A stretch of DNA of 64,000 bases, taken from NCBI GenBank assembly GCA_963816315.1, contig CAWFJZ010000016.1, positions 1 to 64,000 on the forward strand. Reading direction: 5' to 3'. Of this stretch, positions 26,265-36,415 are shown piece after piece. Position 1 is the first letter of the stretch; every line of letters starts with the position of its first letter. The position numbers were made by a program, and so were the translations under genes. The stretch comes from CADEEN01 sp963816315. Its GTDB lineage: Bacteria; Pseudomonadota; Gammaproteobacteria; Burkholderiales; Burkholderiaceae_C. The notes under the pieces were generated by a model. The model did no database searches. It worked only from the letters and a program-made list of their open reading frames with translations, and was not told where the DNA came from.

Positions 26265-27509
26265 ATGACTCGTCGCCGCGTCGTCGTCACCGGCCTCGGG
26301 CTGATCAGCCCGGTGGGCAACAGCGTTGCCGAGGGCTGGGGCAACCTGGTCGCCGGCAAGACGGGCATTGCCAACGTGACGAAGTTCGACGCGTCGGCGC
26401 TGTCGTGCCGCTTCGCCGGTGAGGTCAAGGGCTTCAACGTCGAGGACTACTTCCCGGCCAAGGACGCGCGGCACATGGACACCTTCATCCACTACGGGAT
26501 GGCGGCGTCGATCCAGGCGGTGCGCGATGCGGGGTTGGCGACCGGCGATGCGCTCACCGAAGAACAAGCCGAGCGCATCGGCGTGATGGTGGGCTCGGGC
26601 ATCGGCGGCCTGCCGATGATCGAGCAGACGCACGAGGAGTACCGCACCCGCGGCCCGCGGCGCATCTCGCCGTTTTTCGTGCCGGCATCGATCATCAACA
26701 TGATCTCGGGCCATGTGTCGATCTTTTACGGCTTCACCGGCCCGAACCTGGCCATCGTCACCGCCTGCACGACGGGCCTGCATTGCATCGGCGAAGCAGG
26801 CCGCATGATCGAGTATGGCGACGCGGATGTGATGGTCGCCGGCGGCGCCGAGAGCACGGTCTCGCCATTGGGCATCGGCGGCTTTGCGGCGGCGCGCGCG
26901 CTGTCCACGCGCAACGACGATCCCGCCACCGCCTCGCGGCCGTGGGACAAGGATCGCGACGGCTTCGTGCTCGGCGAAGGCGCCGGCGTGGTGGTGCTGG
27001 AAGAGATTGAACACGCCAAGAAGCGCGGCGCGAAGATTTACGCCGAGCTGGCCGGCTTCGGCATGGGCGCCGACGCGTTCCACATGACCGCGCCCAACGT
27101 CGATGGGCCGAAGCGTGCGATGAAAGCGGCATTGCGCAACGCCGGCATCAACGCCGACGCGGTGCAGTACCTGAACGCGCATGGCACGAGCACGCCGCTC
27201 GGTGACCTCAACGAGACCAACGCCATCAAGCTGGCCTTCGGCGAGCATGCGAAGAAGATCGTCGTCAACTCCACGAAGTCGATGACCGGCCACCTGCTCG
27301 GCGGGGCCGGCGGCATCGAGTCGGTGTTCACCGTGCTCGCAGTGCATCATCAGTTGAGCCCGCCGACGATCAACATCTTCAACCAGGATCCGGAGTGCGA
27401 CCTGGACTACTGCGCCAACACAGCTCGCGAGATGAAGATCGACGTGGCGGTGAAGAACAACTTCGGCTTCGGCGGCACGAACGGTACGCTGCTGTTCCGC
27501 CGCGCCTGA
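26265..27509 (+). CDS. fabF: 3-oxoacyl-ACP synthase II
   Basis: Elongating condensing enzyme of 414 residues. It starts RRVVVTGLGLISPVGNSVAE and carries the active-site cysteine in AIVTACTTGLHCIGEAGRM, the histidines in LNAHGTSTPLGDLNE and KSMTGHLLGGAGGIESV, and NNFGFGGTNGTLLF at the C-terminus. Complete, 15 bases after acpP. Confidence 0.97.
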   Translation: MTRRRVVVTGLGLISPVGNSVAEGWGNLVAGKTGIANVTKFDASALSCRFAGEVKGFNVEDYFPAKDARHMDTFIHYGMAASIQAVRDAGLATGDALTEEQAERIGVMVGSGIGGLPMIEQTHEEYRTRGPRRISPFFVPASIINMISGHVSIFYGFTGPNLAIVTACTTGLHCIGEAGRMIEYGDADVMVAGGAESTVSPLGIGGFAAARALSTRNDDPATASRPWDKDRDGFVLGEGAGVVVLEEIEHAKKRGAKIYAELAGFGMGADAFHMTAPNVDGPKRAMKAALRNAGINADAVQYLNAHGTSTPLGDLNETNAIKLAFGEHAKKIVVNSTKSMTGHLLGGAGGIESVFTVLAVHHQLSPPTINIFNQDPECDLDYCANTAREMKIDVAVKNNFGFGGTNGTLLFRRA

Positions 27510-27518
27510 GACCCTTGC

Positions 27519-27941
27519 GTGCATGCCGCGCCACCGGTGCGCGTGAGCCTCGGCCGCAGCGCGGGCTGGATGGTTTTCGTCTGCCTGTGCATCGGCTTCG
27601 CAGCGGCCAACGTCGCGGCCTGGGTGCTGCTGCGCAACGAGGCGCCTGTGGCCATGGCACTCGTGTCGGGGCTCGTCGCCGCGGCGCTCGCCGCCTGGCG
27701 AATGCAGCGCTCGCGCACGCCGGCCGATCTGAATTGGGACGGCTCGCAGTGGCAGTGGCAGGGTCTTGCCGGCGACGTGCATGTGGCGCTCGACCTCGGC
27801 CCCTGGATATTGCTGCGCTTCGACCCGATCGTCGGCCGGCGCCGCTGGATTGCGGCCTCGCGCGCTTGCGCCGTCGGCCCCTGGGCCGCACTGCGCGCCG
27901 CGCTCTACGCGCGCCGTCCGGCCGACCCGCTGGCCCCATGA
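27519..27941 (+). CDS. Conserved-looking small membrane protein, function unknown
   Basis: A 140-residue protein between fabF and rpoE. Two hydrophobic helices (GWMVFVCLCIGFAAANVAAW and VAMALVSGLVAAALAAW) are followed by a soluble tail with several tryptophans (NWDGSQWQWQGLAGDVHVAL). The layout of two helices plus a small beta-rich tail resembles YgfX/CptA-type proteins, but similarity is too weak to assign that function. The start is GTG at 27519 or GTG at 27543. It ends 7 bases before rpoE, so it may share its transcript. Confidence 0.6.
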   Translation: MHAAPPVRVSLGRSAGWMVFVCLCIGFAAANVAAWVLLRNEAPVAMALVSGLVAAALAAWRMQRSRTPADLNWDGSQWQWQGLAGDVHVALDLGPWILLRFDPIVGRRRWIAASRACAVGPWAALRAALYARRPADPLAP

Positions 27942-27948
27942 GCCTGCG

Positions 27949-28561
27949 ATGAACGAACAAGGTGACGCCGATGCGCTGCTGGTCGAGCGTGCCAAGCGCG
28001 GCGAGGTCAGCGCGTTCGAGATGCTGGTCGTCAAGTACCAGCGCCGCATCGAGCGCCTGATCGGGCGCATGGTGCGCGACACCGACTTGGTGCAAGACAT
28101 TGCACAGGAAACATTCATTCGCGCCTATCGCGCGCTGCCGCAGTTCCGCGGCGACAGCGCTTTTTACACTTGGCTGTACCGCATTGCCGTCAACACTGCC
28201 AAGAAGGCTTTGGTCGAGAAGAAGCGTGACCCGGTGGTGTTCGAGGGGGCCATGGTTTCCACCGAAGATGGCGAGGAACCTTCGCGTGTGGAGAACGAAC
28301 TAAGCGACGGCGAGACACCCGAGACGGTGCTGGCCGGCACGGCAAGTCGCTGCCACGGTCAATGCTGCCATCGACGCCTTGAGTGAAGACCTGCGCCAAG
28401 CCATCGTTCTGCGTGAGATCGAAGGCCTGAGCTACGAAGAGATTGCCGACGTGATGAATTGCCCGATTGGAACCGTCCGCTCACGGATTTTTCGCGCCCG
28501 TGAAGCGATCGCAATCAAGTTGCGCCCGCTTCTGGGCACCCGCGAGGGCGAGCGCTGGTAG
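27949..28561 (+). CDS. rpoE: RNA polymerase sigma-E factor (AlgU/RpoE), one extra base
   Basis: ECF sigma factor for envelope stress. The ATG at 27949 reads MNEQGDADALLVERAKRGEV, then region 2 with FEMLVVKYQRRIERLIGRMV and DLVQDIAQETFIRAYRALPQ, and region 4 in a second frame with LSEDLRQAIVLREIEGLSYE and IADVMNCPIGTVRSRIFRA. An extra G at about 28341 shifts the frame inside the linker (expected V-L-A-G-x-Q-V-A-A-T-V-N-A-A-I-D-A-L). Removing it gives 203 codons, normal for RpoE. Followed by rseA, rseB and mucD, its classical partners. Confidence 0.93.
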
Positions 28562-28586
28562 CGCTGAGCCTTTGGAGACTCTGTCC

Positions 28587-29207
28587 ATGTCCATGCTTCC
28601 TGACCCTTCAACCGATGCCGAACGCGCCGCCCTCTCGGCGCTGATGGATGGCGACCCCGGCGCCAGCGACGAGGCCTGCCGCGCTTGGCGCGGTAACGCC
28701 ACGGCGCGTGCCGATTGGCATGCCTATCACCTGATCGGCGACTTGATGCGCAGCGACGAGCATCGCGCCGATGAGGTGCGCGATGCGCGATTCCTCGCCG
28801 CCGTGCGGGCACGTCTGGCCGACGAGCCGGTGGTGCTGGCGCCATCGCCCGTTGCCGCATCGCCGGCGTCCACCACCGCGCTCGATGCGTGCGCGCCGAG
28901 CCCGTCGCTGGATGGCGCCGACCGCGGTGGCCGCGGGCTTCATGGCGGTTGCCGGCGCGCTGATGGTGACGCGCGTCTCGACGCCCGATGGCGGCGCAAC
29001 GACCGTGGCGGGCGGGCGTGCCCCCGGCGACGCGTGGTCAGCCCGGCGCTGGCGGCGTCGCAGGCCGGCGTGGAGACGGCGACGATGATCCGCAGCGCCG
29101 AGCTGGACCGCTACCTCGAGGCGCACCGCCAGTACGCCAACGGTGCGACACAGGTCGCGCCCGGCGGCGCCGTGCGCAACGCGGCGGCCACCGCGCCGGG
29201 GCGCTGA
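28587..29207 (+). CDS. rseA: Anti-sigma-E factor RseA/MucA, two compensating frameshifts
   Basis: Inner-membrane anti-sigma factor that holds RpoE. The ATG at 28587 follows GGAG and reads MSMLPDPSTDAERAALSALM; ARADWHAYHLIGDLMRSDEH is the typical RseA N-terminal domain. The transmembrane part (APTAVAAGFMAVAGALMVT) lies in another frame between about 28,900 and 29,030. The original frame then resumes at LAASQAGVETATMIRSAELD and RYLEAHRQYANGATQ, as in MucA tails. Total length (206 codons) is divisible by three, so a pair of opposite indels explains it. Position between rpoE and rseB supports the call. Confidence 0.85.
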   Translation: MSMLPDPSTDAERAALSALMDGDPGASDEACRAWRGNATARADWHAYHLIGDLMRSDEHRADEVRDARFLAAVRARLADEPVVLAPSPVAASPASTTALDACAPSPSLDGADRGGRGLHGGCRRADGDARLDARWRRNDRGGRACPRRRVVSPALAASQAGVETATMIRSAELDRYLEAHRQYANGATQVAPGGAVRNAAATAPGR

Positions 29208-30249
29208 ATGCGGCTGGCTGCACGCGCTGCCCTGGTTTCGCGCGGCGCCGTTCTTGCTCGGCGTGGCGGCGGCTATCGCGGCGGTGCCGTGGCCTGCCCG
29301 CGCCGGCGGCAATGTGGTCAACGGCGCCGAAGCCCGGCAATGGCTGCTGCGCATGCACAACGCAGCGACGCAGCGCAACTACCAGGGCACGCTCGTCGTC
29401 AGCGCCGACGGCGCGATGTCGAGCTCACGCATCGCCCACTACTGCGAAGGCAAGGACTCGTTCGAGAGCGTGGAGATGCTGGACGGCCAGCCGCGGCGCG
29501 TGCTGCGCCACAACGAACAGGTGCTGACGCTTTGGCCCGGCGCCAAGACCGCGCGCCTCGAGCAGCGCGAGGCGATCCAGCCCTTTCCGTCGCTGCTCTC
29601 CGGCAGCGAAGAGCAATTGTTCGAGCGCTACGAGCTGGTCAGCGAAGGGCCGGGCCGCATCGCCGGTTTCGACACGGCGGTGTTCGTGCTGCGCCCGCGA
29701 GATGGCGCGCGCTTTGCGCAGCGCCTGTGGGCGGAGCAGGGCAGCGGGCTGCTGCTGCGCGCCGATGTGGTGGCGGCCGATGGGCGCGTGCTCGAAAGCA
29801 GCGCCTTCACCGATGTCTCGATCGGCGGCAAGACCAAACCCGTCGCCGCGAACACGGTGCAAGGGGCGTTGAAGCATCTCGACGGCTGGCGCGTGCTCAA
29901 GTCCGCATCGCAGCGCACGTCGCTCGAATCCGAAGGCTGGCAACTCAAGGCGCCGGTGGCGGGCTTTCGCCAGAGCAGTTGCGTCAAGCGCCAGTTGGAG
30001 CCGGCAGCCGACGACAACCGGCAGACGCCGGCCGAGGTGCTGCACGCGATCTTCACCGACGGCCTGACGCATGTCTCGCTGTTCATCGAGCCTTTGCGCG
30101 CTGACCGCCACCGCAGCGGCGGCGGTGCCAACGGCGCGACACATTCTTGGATGCAAGCCCATGGCGCGCACTGGATTACCGTCGTCGGCGATGTGCCCGC
30201 AGCCACGCTCAAGCAGTTTGCCGCGGCGCTGGAGAGCAAGCCGCGCTGA
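29208..30249 (+). CDS. rseB: Sigma-E regulatory protein RseB/MucB, probable extra base near the start
   Basis: Periplasmic protein that binds RseA and senses lipids or LPS. The body reads RQWLLRMHNAATQRNYQGTL, SSSRIAHYCEGKDSFESVEM, RVLRHNEQVLTLWPG and VAGFRQSSCVKRQLE, as in MucB. The signal peptide (FLLGVAAAIAAVPWPARA) is in the same frame, but that frame has no good start codon. The ATG at 29208, directly after the rseA stop, is one frame off. The span is 347 codons plus one base, so an extra base between about 29,211 and 29,240 is likely. About 346 residues. Confidence 0.87.
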
Positions 30250-30331
30250 CGGTCTTGTCATCGCGCCGCACGCCCGATGCGCTGAAAACCTGTACAACCT
30301 CCGTAGCTTCTTTCGCAAGGCCTCTTTGCCC

Positions 30332-31864
30332 ATGATGAACTTCAGCCCTTTTTCCCCGCAGTCCGCCTTGCGCGGCCGTTGCATGGTGGCCGCCTGCGCA
30401 ATGGCCTTGGCCGCTGCGCTGGTCGTGCTGGCGCCGGCGCCGGTAGCGGCGCAACCCGGGCGCGAGCTGCCGGACTTCACCGAGCTGGTCGAGCGCGTCG
30501 GACCGACGGTGGTCAACATCCGCACGCTGGAAAAGCGTGGCAGCGAAAACTCCGCCAGTGGTGGTGGTGGTGGCGGCGGCGGCGAGATCGACGAGCAGAT
30601 GCGCGAGTTCTTCAAGCGCTTCGGCATTCCGATTCCGGACCGCATGCCCAACATGCCGGGCCAGCCGCGGCGCGGCGGCCCGCAGCAGCAGCCCGACGAC
30701 AACGACCCGCAGCCGCGTGGCGTCGGCTCCGGCTTCATCCTCTCGGCCGACGGCTACGTGATGACCAACGCGCATGTCGTCGAAGGCGCCGATGAAGTCG
30801 TCGTCACGTTGACCGACAAGCGTGAACTGAAAGCCAAGATCATCGGCGCCGACCGGCGCACCGATGTCGCCATCGTCAAGATCGAAGCCAGCGGTCTGCC
30901 GGCGGTGAAGATCGGCGATGTGGGCACGCTCAAGGTCGGCGCCTGGGTGATGGCCATCGGTGCGCCGTTCGGCCTCGACAACTCGGTCACCGCCGGCATC
31001 GTCAGCGCCAAGCAGCGCGACACCGGCGACTACCTGCCGATGATCCAGACCGACGTCGCCATCAACCCGGGCAACTCGGGCGGGCCGCTGCTCAACATGC
31101 GCGGCGAGGTCATCGGCATCAACTCGCAGATCTACAGCCGCTCCGGCGGCTTCATGGGCATCAGCTTCGCGATCCCGATCGACGAGGCGATGCGCGTTGC
31201 CGATCAATTGCGCGCCACCGGCCGCGTCATCCGCGGCCGCATCGGTGTGCAGATCGCGCCGGTGACCAAGGAAGTGGCCGAGGCGATCGGCCTGGGCTCG
31301 CCGCGCGGCGCGTTGGTGCAAGGCGTCGAAGCCGGCCTGCCGGCCGACAAGGCCGGCGTCGAGCCGGGAGACATCATCCTGAAAGTGGACGGTAAGAGCG
31401 TCGAAAAGTCGGGCGACCTGCCGCGGCTGATCGGCAGCACCAAGCCGGGGGCGAAGAGCCAGCTGCAACTGTTCCGCCGTGGCCAGACGAAGGACGTTGG
31501 CGTGACGGTGGCCGAGTTCGAGCCGGACAAACCGCGCCGCACCGCGCAAGCGAACACCGAGACGCCCGCAGCACCTGCAGCGAAGACGGCGATAGGGCTG
31601 GCGGTGGCCGACCTCACCGAGGCGCAGAAGAAAGAGATGAAGCTGCGTGGCGGTGTGCGTGTCGAATCGGTCGAAGGGGCTGCGGCGCGAGCCGGCGTGC
31701 GCGAGGGCGACGTGATCGTCACGCTCGACAACGCCGAGGTCACCGATGCCAAACAATTCAATGCGCAGGTGGCCAAGCTCGACAAGAACAAGGCGGCCAG
31801 CGTGATGGTGCGCCGCGGTGAGTTGACGAACTACCTCATCATCCGGCCGACCACGGCGCGTTGA
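30332..31864 (+). CDS. mucD: Periplasmic serine endoprotease DegP/MucD (Do family)
   Basis: HtrA-type periplasmic protease/chaperone of 510 residues. The signal peptide is RCMVAACAMALAAALVVLAP with cleavage near PVAAQ. Catalytic residues are visible: His in YVMTNAHVVEGADEV, Asp in DRRTDVAIVKIEA, Ser in NPGNSGGPLLNM. Two PDZ domains follow, the first around RIGVQIAPVTKEVAE and the second around AIGLAVADLTEAQKKEM. A glycine run (GGGGGGGG) lies in the regulatory loop. Last gene of the rpoE-rseA-rseB-mucD module. Confidence 0.96.
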   Translation: MMNFSPFSPQSALRGRCMVAACAMALAAALVVLAPAPVAAQPGRELPDFTELVERVGPTVVNIRTLEKRGSENSASGGGGGGGGEIDEQMREFFKRFGIPIPDRMPNMPGQPRRGGPQQQPDDNDPQPRGVGSGFILSADGYVMTNAHVVEGADEVVVTLTDKRELKAKIIGADRRTDVAIVKIEASGLPAVKIGDVGTLKVGAWVMAIGAPFGLDNSVTAGIVSAKQRDTGDYLPMIQTDVAINPGNSGGPLLNMRGEVIGINSQIYSRSGGFMGISFAIPIDEAMRVADQLRATGRVIRGRIGVQIAPVTKEVAEAIGLGSPRGALVQGVEAGLPADKAGVEPGDIILKVDGKSVEKSGDLPRLIGSTKPGAKSQLQLFRRGQTKDVGVTVAEFEPDKPRRTAQANTETPAAPAAKTAIGLAVADLTEAQKKEMKLRGGVRVESVEGAAARAGVREGDVIVTLDNAEVTDAKQFNAQVAKLDKNKAASVMVRRGELTNYLIIRPTTAR

Positions 31865-32055
31865 TCGCCCCAATGGGTCTTTCCACGCCTTGAAACGTCA
31901 TCGATGGGTTGGACGACTGATTCGGTGTGAGCGCCCATTCACTTTCTTCTTTCCTCAGGCGGGATTGAGGCCCTGCATATCTATAATCACCAGGAACAGA
32001 GGACGGTTTCATCTTCTTCTGGGATGGAGTTGAGCTCCTCAAAACTGTCCCCAGG

Positions 32056-32079
32056 CCATCCACACCGCTTTGTGGATAA
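32056..32079 (-). promoter_or_regulatory. Inverted DnaA-box-like pair
   Basis: The minus strand reads TTATCCACA (32079-32071), a perfect DnaA consensus box. The plus strand has CCATCCACA at 32056-32064, seven of nine. Together they make the inverted repeat ATCCACA-ccgctt-TGTGGAT. One pair is far too few for an origin; a DnaA regulatory site or simply an RNA hairpin stem are both possible. Confidence 0.45.
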
Positions 32080-32169
32080 GCTGTTGATAGATTTCCTTGT
32101 TGGTACCCTGCAACGACAAAAAAACGAGTGTTGGTGCGGGTGCCGGCGGGGAGGCTGTGGCTAGAATGA

Positions 32170-32236
32170 AAGCCCAACAGCAGTTGCCATAACGTTTTGT
32201 TGGAAGGCGCGTCCACTCTTCGACGCGCCTTTTTTT
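32170..32236 (+). ncRNA. Candidate small RNA ending in an intrinsic terminator
   Basis: Downstream of TAGAAT (32162-32167, possible -10) lies a short region with the pair CCAACA ... TGTTGG enclosing CAGTTGCCATAACG. The terminator hairpin at 32204-32236 follows at once. A transcript starting near 32,174 would be about 63 nucleotides, a typical size for a terminator-ended small RNA. No -35 box is evident and no known RNA family was recognised. An alternative is that a longer RNA begins near the TATAAT at 31982. Confidence 0.4.
32204..32236 (+). terminator. Rho-independent terminator
   Basis: AAGGCGCGTC-cactcttc-GACGCGCCTT forms a perfect 10-pair stem with an eight-base loop followed by a run of seven to eight T. 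It is the strongest intrinsic terminator found in the window. No annotated gene ends directly before it, so it should terminate mucD read-through or a local small RNA. Confidence 0.85.
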
Positions 32237-32381
32237 CGTCCCTTGCGGATGCGTTTTTCACCTTAACAAGAACCACTCGGCGCCGCTCATCCGCTCTGAT
32301 GAGCCGTTCAGTGCAGCACGACGGCCTTTGGTCGGCCGCGCGCGCTCACCACCGCCGACTCAAGCGCTCAATTCCGACTCG

Positions 32382-34191
<1,810 letters not shown>

Positions 34192-34192
34192 C

Positions 34193-34294
34193 ATGAAACC
34201 CCCACGCTCGCTTTTGCTCGCTGCCCCCGTGGCCCCGCAGGGGCCACTTCGTGGCCCAGGGCGATCAGTCGCTTTGGACGGCCGGGCGCTCCTG
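34193..34294 (+). repeat. Class I GC-rich repeat fused in frame to lepB
   Basis: Directly after the lepA stop, CCCCCACGCTCGCTTTTGCT is followed by CGCTGCCCCC, GGGGCCACTTCGTGGCCC (a small palindrome) and GGACGGCCGGGCG. The ends match the elements at 12,480-12,552 and 47,157-47,230. The ATG at 34193 opens a frame through the repeat that continues without a stop into lepB. The first ~34 codons of the annotated lepB are therefore repeat sequence. Confidence 0.65.
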
Positions 34295-35272
34295 ATGGGT
34301 TTCATGGGCACCTTGACGGCGCTGCTCTACGGCGCGCTGCTGGTTTATCTCGGTGGCTGGTTTCAGGACCGATGGATCGGCGACTTTTCGCTGCTGCTGT
34401 TCCTGCTGACGCTGGTCACGTTCGTGTACTGGCTGGCCGAGCGCTTGTACTTCGCGCCCGCGCGGGCCAGAGCAGCTGCCAAGGCCGAGGCCGAGATAAC
34501 GTCTCGCCGTGCCGACCTCGCCAAGCAGGGCATCGAAAAGGTCGATAACAGCTTCACCGAAGCCGCCCGCGCCAAGATCCTGGCGCAGCCCTGGTGGCTC
34601 GACTGGACCGCCGGCCTGTTCCCGGTGATCCTGATCGTCTTCCTGCTGCGCTCCTTCCTCTTCGAGCCGTTCAAGATTCCTTCGGGCTCGATGCTGCCGA
34701 CGCTGGAGTCCGGCGACCTGATCCTGGTGCAGAAGTTTGCTTACGGCGTTCGTCTGCCGGTGGTCGATCAGAAGGTCATTGCCACCGGCGAGCCGGCGCG
34801 CGGCGACGTCGTCGTTTTCCGCTATCCGCCCGATCCGCGCATCGACTACATCAAGCGTGTCGTCGGTTTGCCGGGCGACGAGGTGGCGTGGCTGAACAAG
34901 AAGCTGACCATCAACGGCAAGGCCATCGAGACGGCTCCGCTGCCCGACTACCTCGACGAAGAGAGCCACAAGTACACACAGCAACTGCGCGAGAACCTGG
35001 TCGGCGTCGATCACCGCATCCTGCTGCTCGCCGATCGTCCGCCGTTCGTGCCCGGGGCCGAGCAGTTCCCGAACCGCGATGCCTGCCGGTACAGCGCCGA
35101 GGGCGTGGCCTGCAAGGTGCCGGCCGGCCACTACTTCGTGATGGGCGACAACCGTGACAATTCCGTCGATTCGCGCTACTGGGGCTTCGTGCCCGACCGA
35201 AATCTCAAGGGCCGGGCCTTCTTCGTGTGGATGAATTTCGGTAACCTCGGTCGTATCGGCACTTTCCGTTGA
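34193..35272 (+). CDS. lepB: Signal peptidase I, with possible repeat-derived N-terminus
   Basis: Inner-membrane leader peptidase that cleaves Sec signal peptides. Catalytic serine is in FKIPSGSMLPTLESGDLILV and lysine in YIKRVVGLPGDEVAW; RGDVVVFRYP and MGDNRDNSVDSRYWG are the other family boxes. Two N-terminal hydrophobic segments (FMGTLTALLYGALLVYLGGW, FSLLLFLLTLVTFVYWLAER) and a third before the active site fit family topology. From 34193 it has 359 residues; internal ATGs at 34295 or 34304 (MGFMGTLTAL) are likely the ancestral starts. Confidence 0.94.
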   Translation: MKPPRSLLLAAPVAPQGPLRGPGRSVALDGRALLMGFMGTLTALLYGALLVYLGGWFQDRWIGDFSLLLFLLTLVTFVYWLAERLYFAPARARAAAKAEAEITSRRADLAKQGIEKVDNSFTEAARAKILAQPWWLDWTAGLFPVILIVFLLRSFLFEPFKIPSGSMLPTLESGDLILVQKFAYGVRLPVVDQKVIATGEPARGDVVVFRYPPDPRIDYIKRVVGLPGDEVAWLNKKLTINGKAIETAPLPDYLDEESHKYTQQLRENLVGVDHRILLLADRPPFVPGAEQFPNRDACRYSAEGVACKVPAGHYFVMGDNRDNSVDSRYWGFVPDRNLKGRAFFVWMNFGNLGRIGTFR

Positions 35273-35307
35273 AAGCGCCGCTCGAAAAAGCCCTGGAGGA
35301 CATATCG

Positions 35308-35691
35308 ATGAAGCGAGCCAAGACCCGACGCCCTGCCGCTGCTCGCCAACGCGGCATCACGCTGCTCGGGCTGCTGTTCTGGGGCATTCTCGTGGCCATG
35401 GTGGCGCTGGTGGTGATCCGCGTGCTGCCGACGATCAACGAGTTCACCACCATCCAGCGCGCGGTGAAAAAGATCGCGCAGGACAACCCAGGCACGGTGC
35501 CCGAGATTCGCGCCGCGTTCGAACGCCAGAAGAACATCGAGTACTCGATCGCCAGCATCAGCGGCTCGGACTTGCAGATCACCAAGGAGAACGACAAGGT
35601 GGTCATCCGCTTCGCCTACGACAAGGAAGTGCCTCTGGTCGAGCCGGTGTTCCTGCTGATCAAATACAGCGGCGAGGGCCGTTCGAACTGA
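35308..35691 (+). CDS. DUF4845 family membrane protein
   Basis: A 127-residue protein with one N-terminal transmembrane helix (GITLLGLLFWGILVAMVALV) and a periplasmic domain (FTTIQRAVKKIAQDNPGTVP). It matches the DUF4845 proteins regularly encoded between lepB and rnc in betaproteobacteria. The ATG at 35308 has GGAGGA 7 bases upstream; an earlier TTG at 35269 overlaps lepB and is rejected. Function unknown; the R-Q-R-G-I-T-L start resembles a prepilin-like leader, but no glutamate follows at +5, so processing is doubtful. Confidence 0.82.
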   Translation: MKRAKTRRPAAARQRGITLLGLLFWGILVAMVALVVIRVLPTINEFTTIQRAVKKIAQDNPGTVPEIRAAFERQKNIEYSIASISGSDLQITKENDKVVIRFAYDKEVPLVEPVFLLIKYSGEGRSN

Positions 35692-35698
35692 TTTGCTG

Positions 35699-36400
35699 AT
35701 GGATGCGCTCGCCGCTCTGCAACAACGCCTGGGCCACCGTTTCGCCAGCAGCGCACTGCTGACGCGCGCGCTGACCCATCGCAGCGCCGGCGCCGAGCAC
35801 AACGAGCGCCTCGAGTTCCTCGGCGACGCGGTGCTGCAAACCGCGATCTCCGCGCTGCTCTACGAGCGCTTTGCCGGCTCCGACGAAGGTGACCTGACGC
35901 GCGTGCGTGCGCACCTCGTGCGTGAAGACAGCCTGGCCCGCGTCGCGCTGGCGATCAGCTTGCCCGACGTGCTGCGCCTGTCTGAAGGCGAAGCCCGCGG
36001 CGGCGGCGCGCAGCGGCCGTCGATCCTGGCTGATTGTGTCGAGGCGCTGATCGGCGCCACGTTTCTCGACGGCGGCTACGCGCCGGCGCAGGCGCTGGTT
36101 CAGCGCCTGTTCGGGGAGATCATTGCCGGCACCGACATCGACGGCTGGAGCAAGGACGCCAAGACCGAGCTGCAGGAGTGGCTGCAGGCGCGCAAGCTGC
36201 CGGTGCCGGCCTACCGCATCGTCGCCACGCGCGGGCAGTCGCACGCGCAGACCTTCGACGTCGAATGCGCCGTGCCTGCGCTCGGCTTGGCCGAACACGG
36301 TGAAGGCAAGTCGCGCCGCAGCGCCGAGCAGGACGCTGCTCGGCGTATGCTCGCCAGCCTCAAAGCCAGCGACAAACCGGACGGCCCTTTGCGGTCGTAA
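35699..36400 (+). CDS. rnc: Ribonuclease III
   Basis: Double-stranded-RNA endonuclease for rRNA processing, 233 residues. The catalytic signature is HNERLEFLGDAVLQTAISAL near residue 38, with LADCVEALIGATFLDGGY the second acidic site. The C-terminal dsRNA-binding domain runs DAKTELQEWLQARKLPVPAY to GEGKSRRSAEQDAARRML. The ATG at 35699 lies 7 bases after the previous stop (TTG at 35693 possible). era follows 15 bases later. Confidence 0.96.
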   Translation: MDALAALQQRLGHRFASSALLTRALTHRSAGAEHNERLEFLGDAVLQTAISALLYERFAGSDEGDLTRVRAHLVREDSLARVALAISLPDVLRLSEGEARGGGAQRPSILADCVEALIGATFLDGGYAPAQALVQRLFGEIIAGTDIDGWSKDAKTELQEWLQARKLPVPAYRIVATRGQSHAQTFDVECAVPALGLAEHGEGKSRRSAEQDAARRMLASLKASDKPDGPLRS

Positions 36401-36415
36401 CCCGCCGACCCATCC

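Larger units (their letters stand above)
31865..32381. other. 517-base non-coding region between mucD and lepA
   Basis: No credible gene is seen here on either strand, and base composition is more AT-rich than the surroundings. It holds TATAAT at 31982-31987, an inverted pair of DnaA-box-like sequences (32056-32079), TAGAAT at 32162-32167, an inverted repeat CCAACA/TGTTGG (about 32174-32203), and a strong intrinsic terminator at 32204-32236. The terminator lies well before lepA, so a short transcript probably ends there. lepA then starts 145 bases further on, leaving room for its own promoter. Confidence 0.6.

Noticed and set aside
26004..28118. 704-codon minus-strand frame opposite acpP-fabF-rpoE
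   Set aside because: Antisense to three confidently identified genes; no motif seen.
32056..32079. DnaA-box pair as a possible replication origin
   Set aside because: Only one perfect and one partial box, with no dnaA/dnaN/gyrB, no AT-rich unwinding element and no further boxes nearby.
31839..32276. 145-codon minus-strand frame over the mucD-lepA gap
   Set aside because: No homology-like motif, overlaps the end of mucD, and the region has promoter, stem-loop and terminator signals instead.
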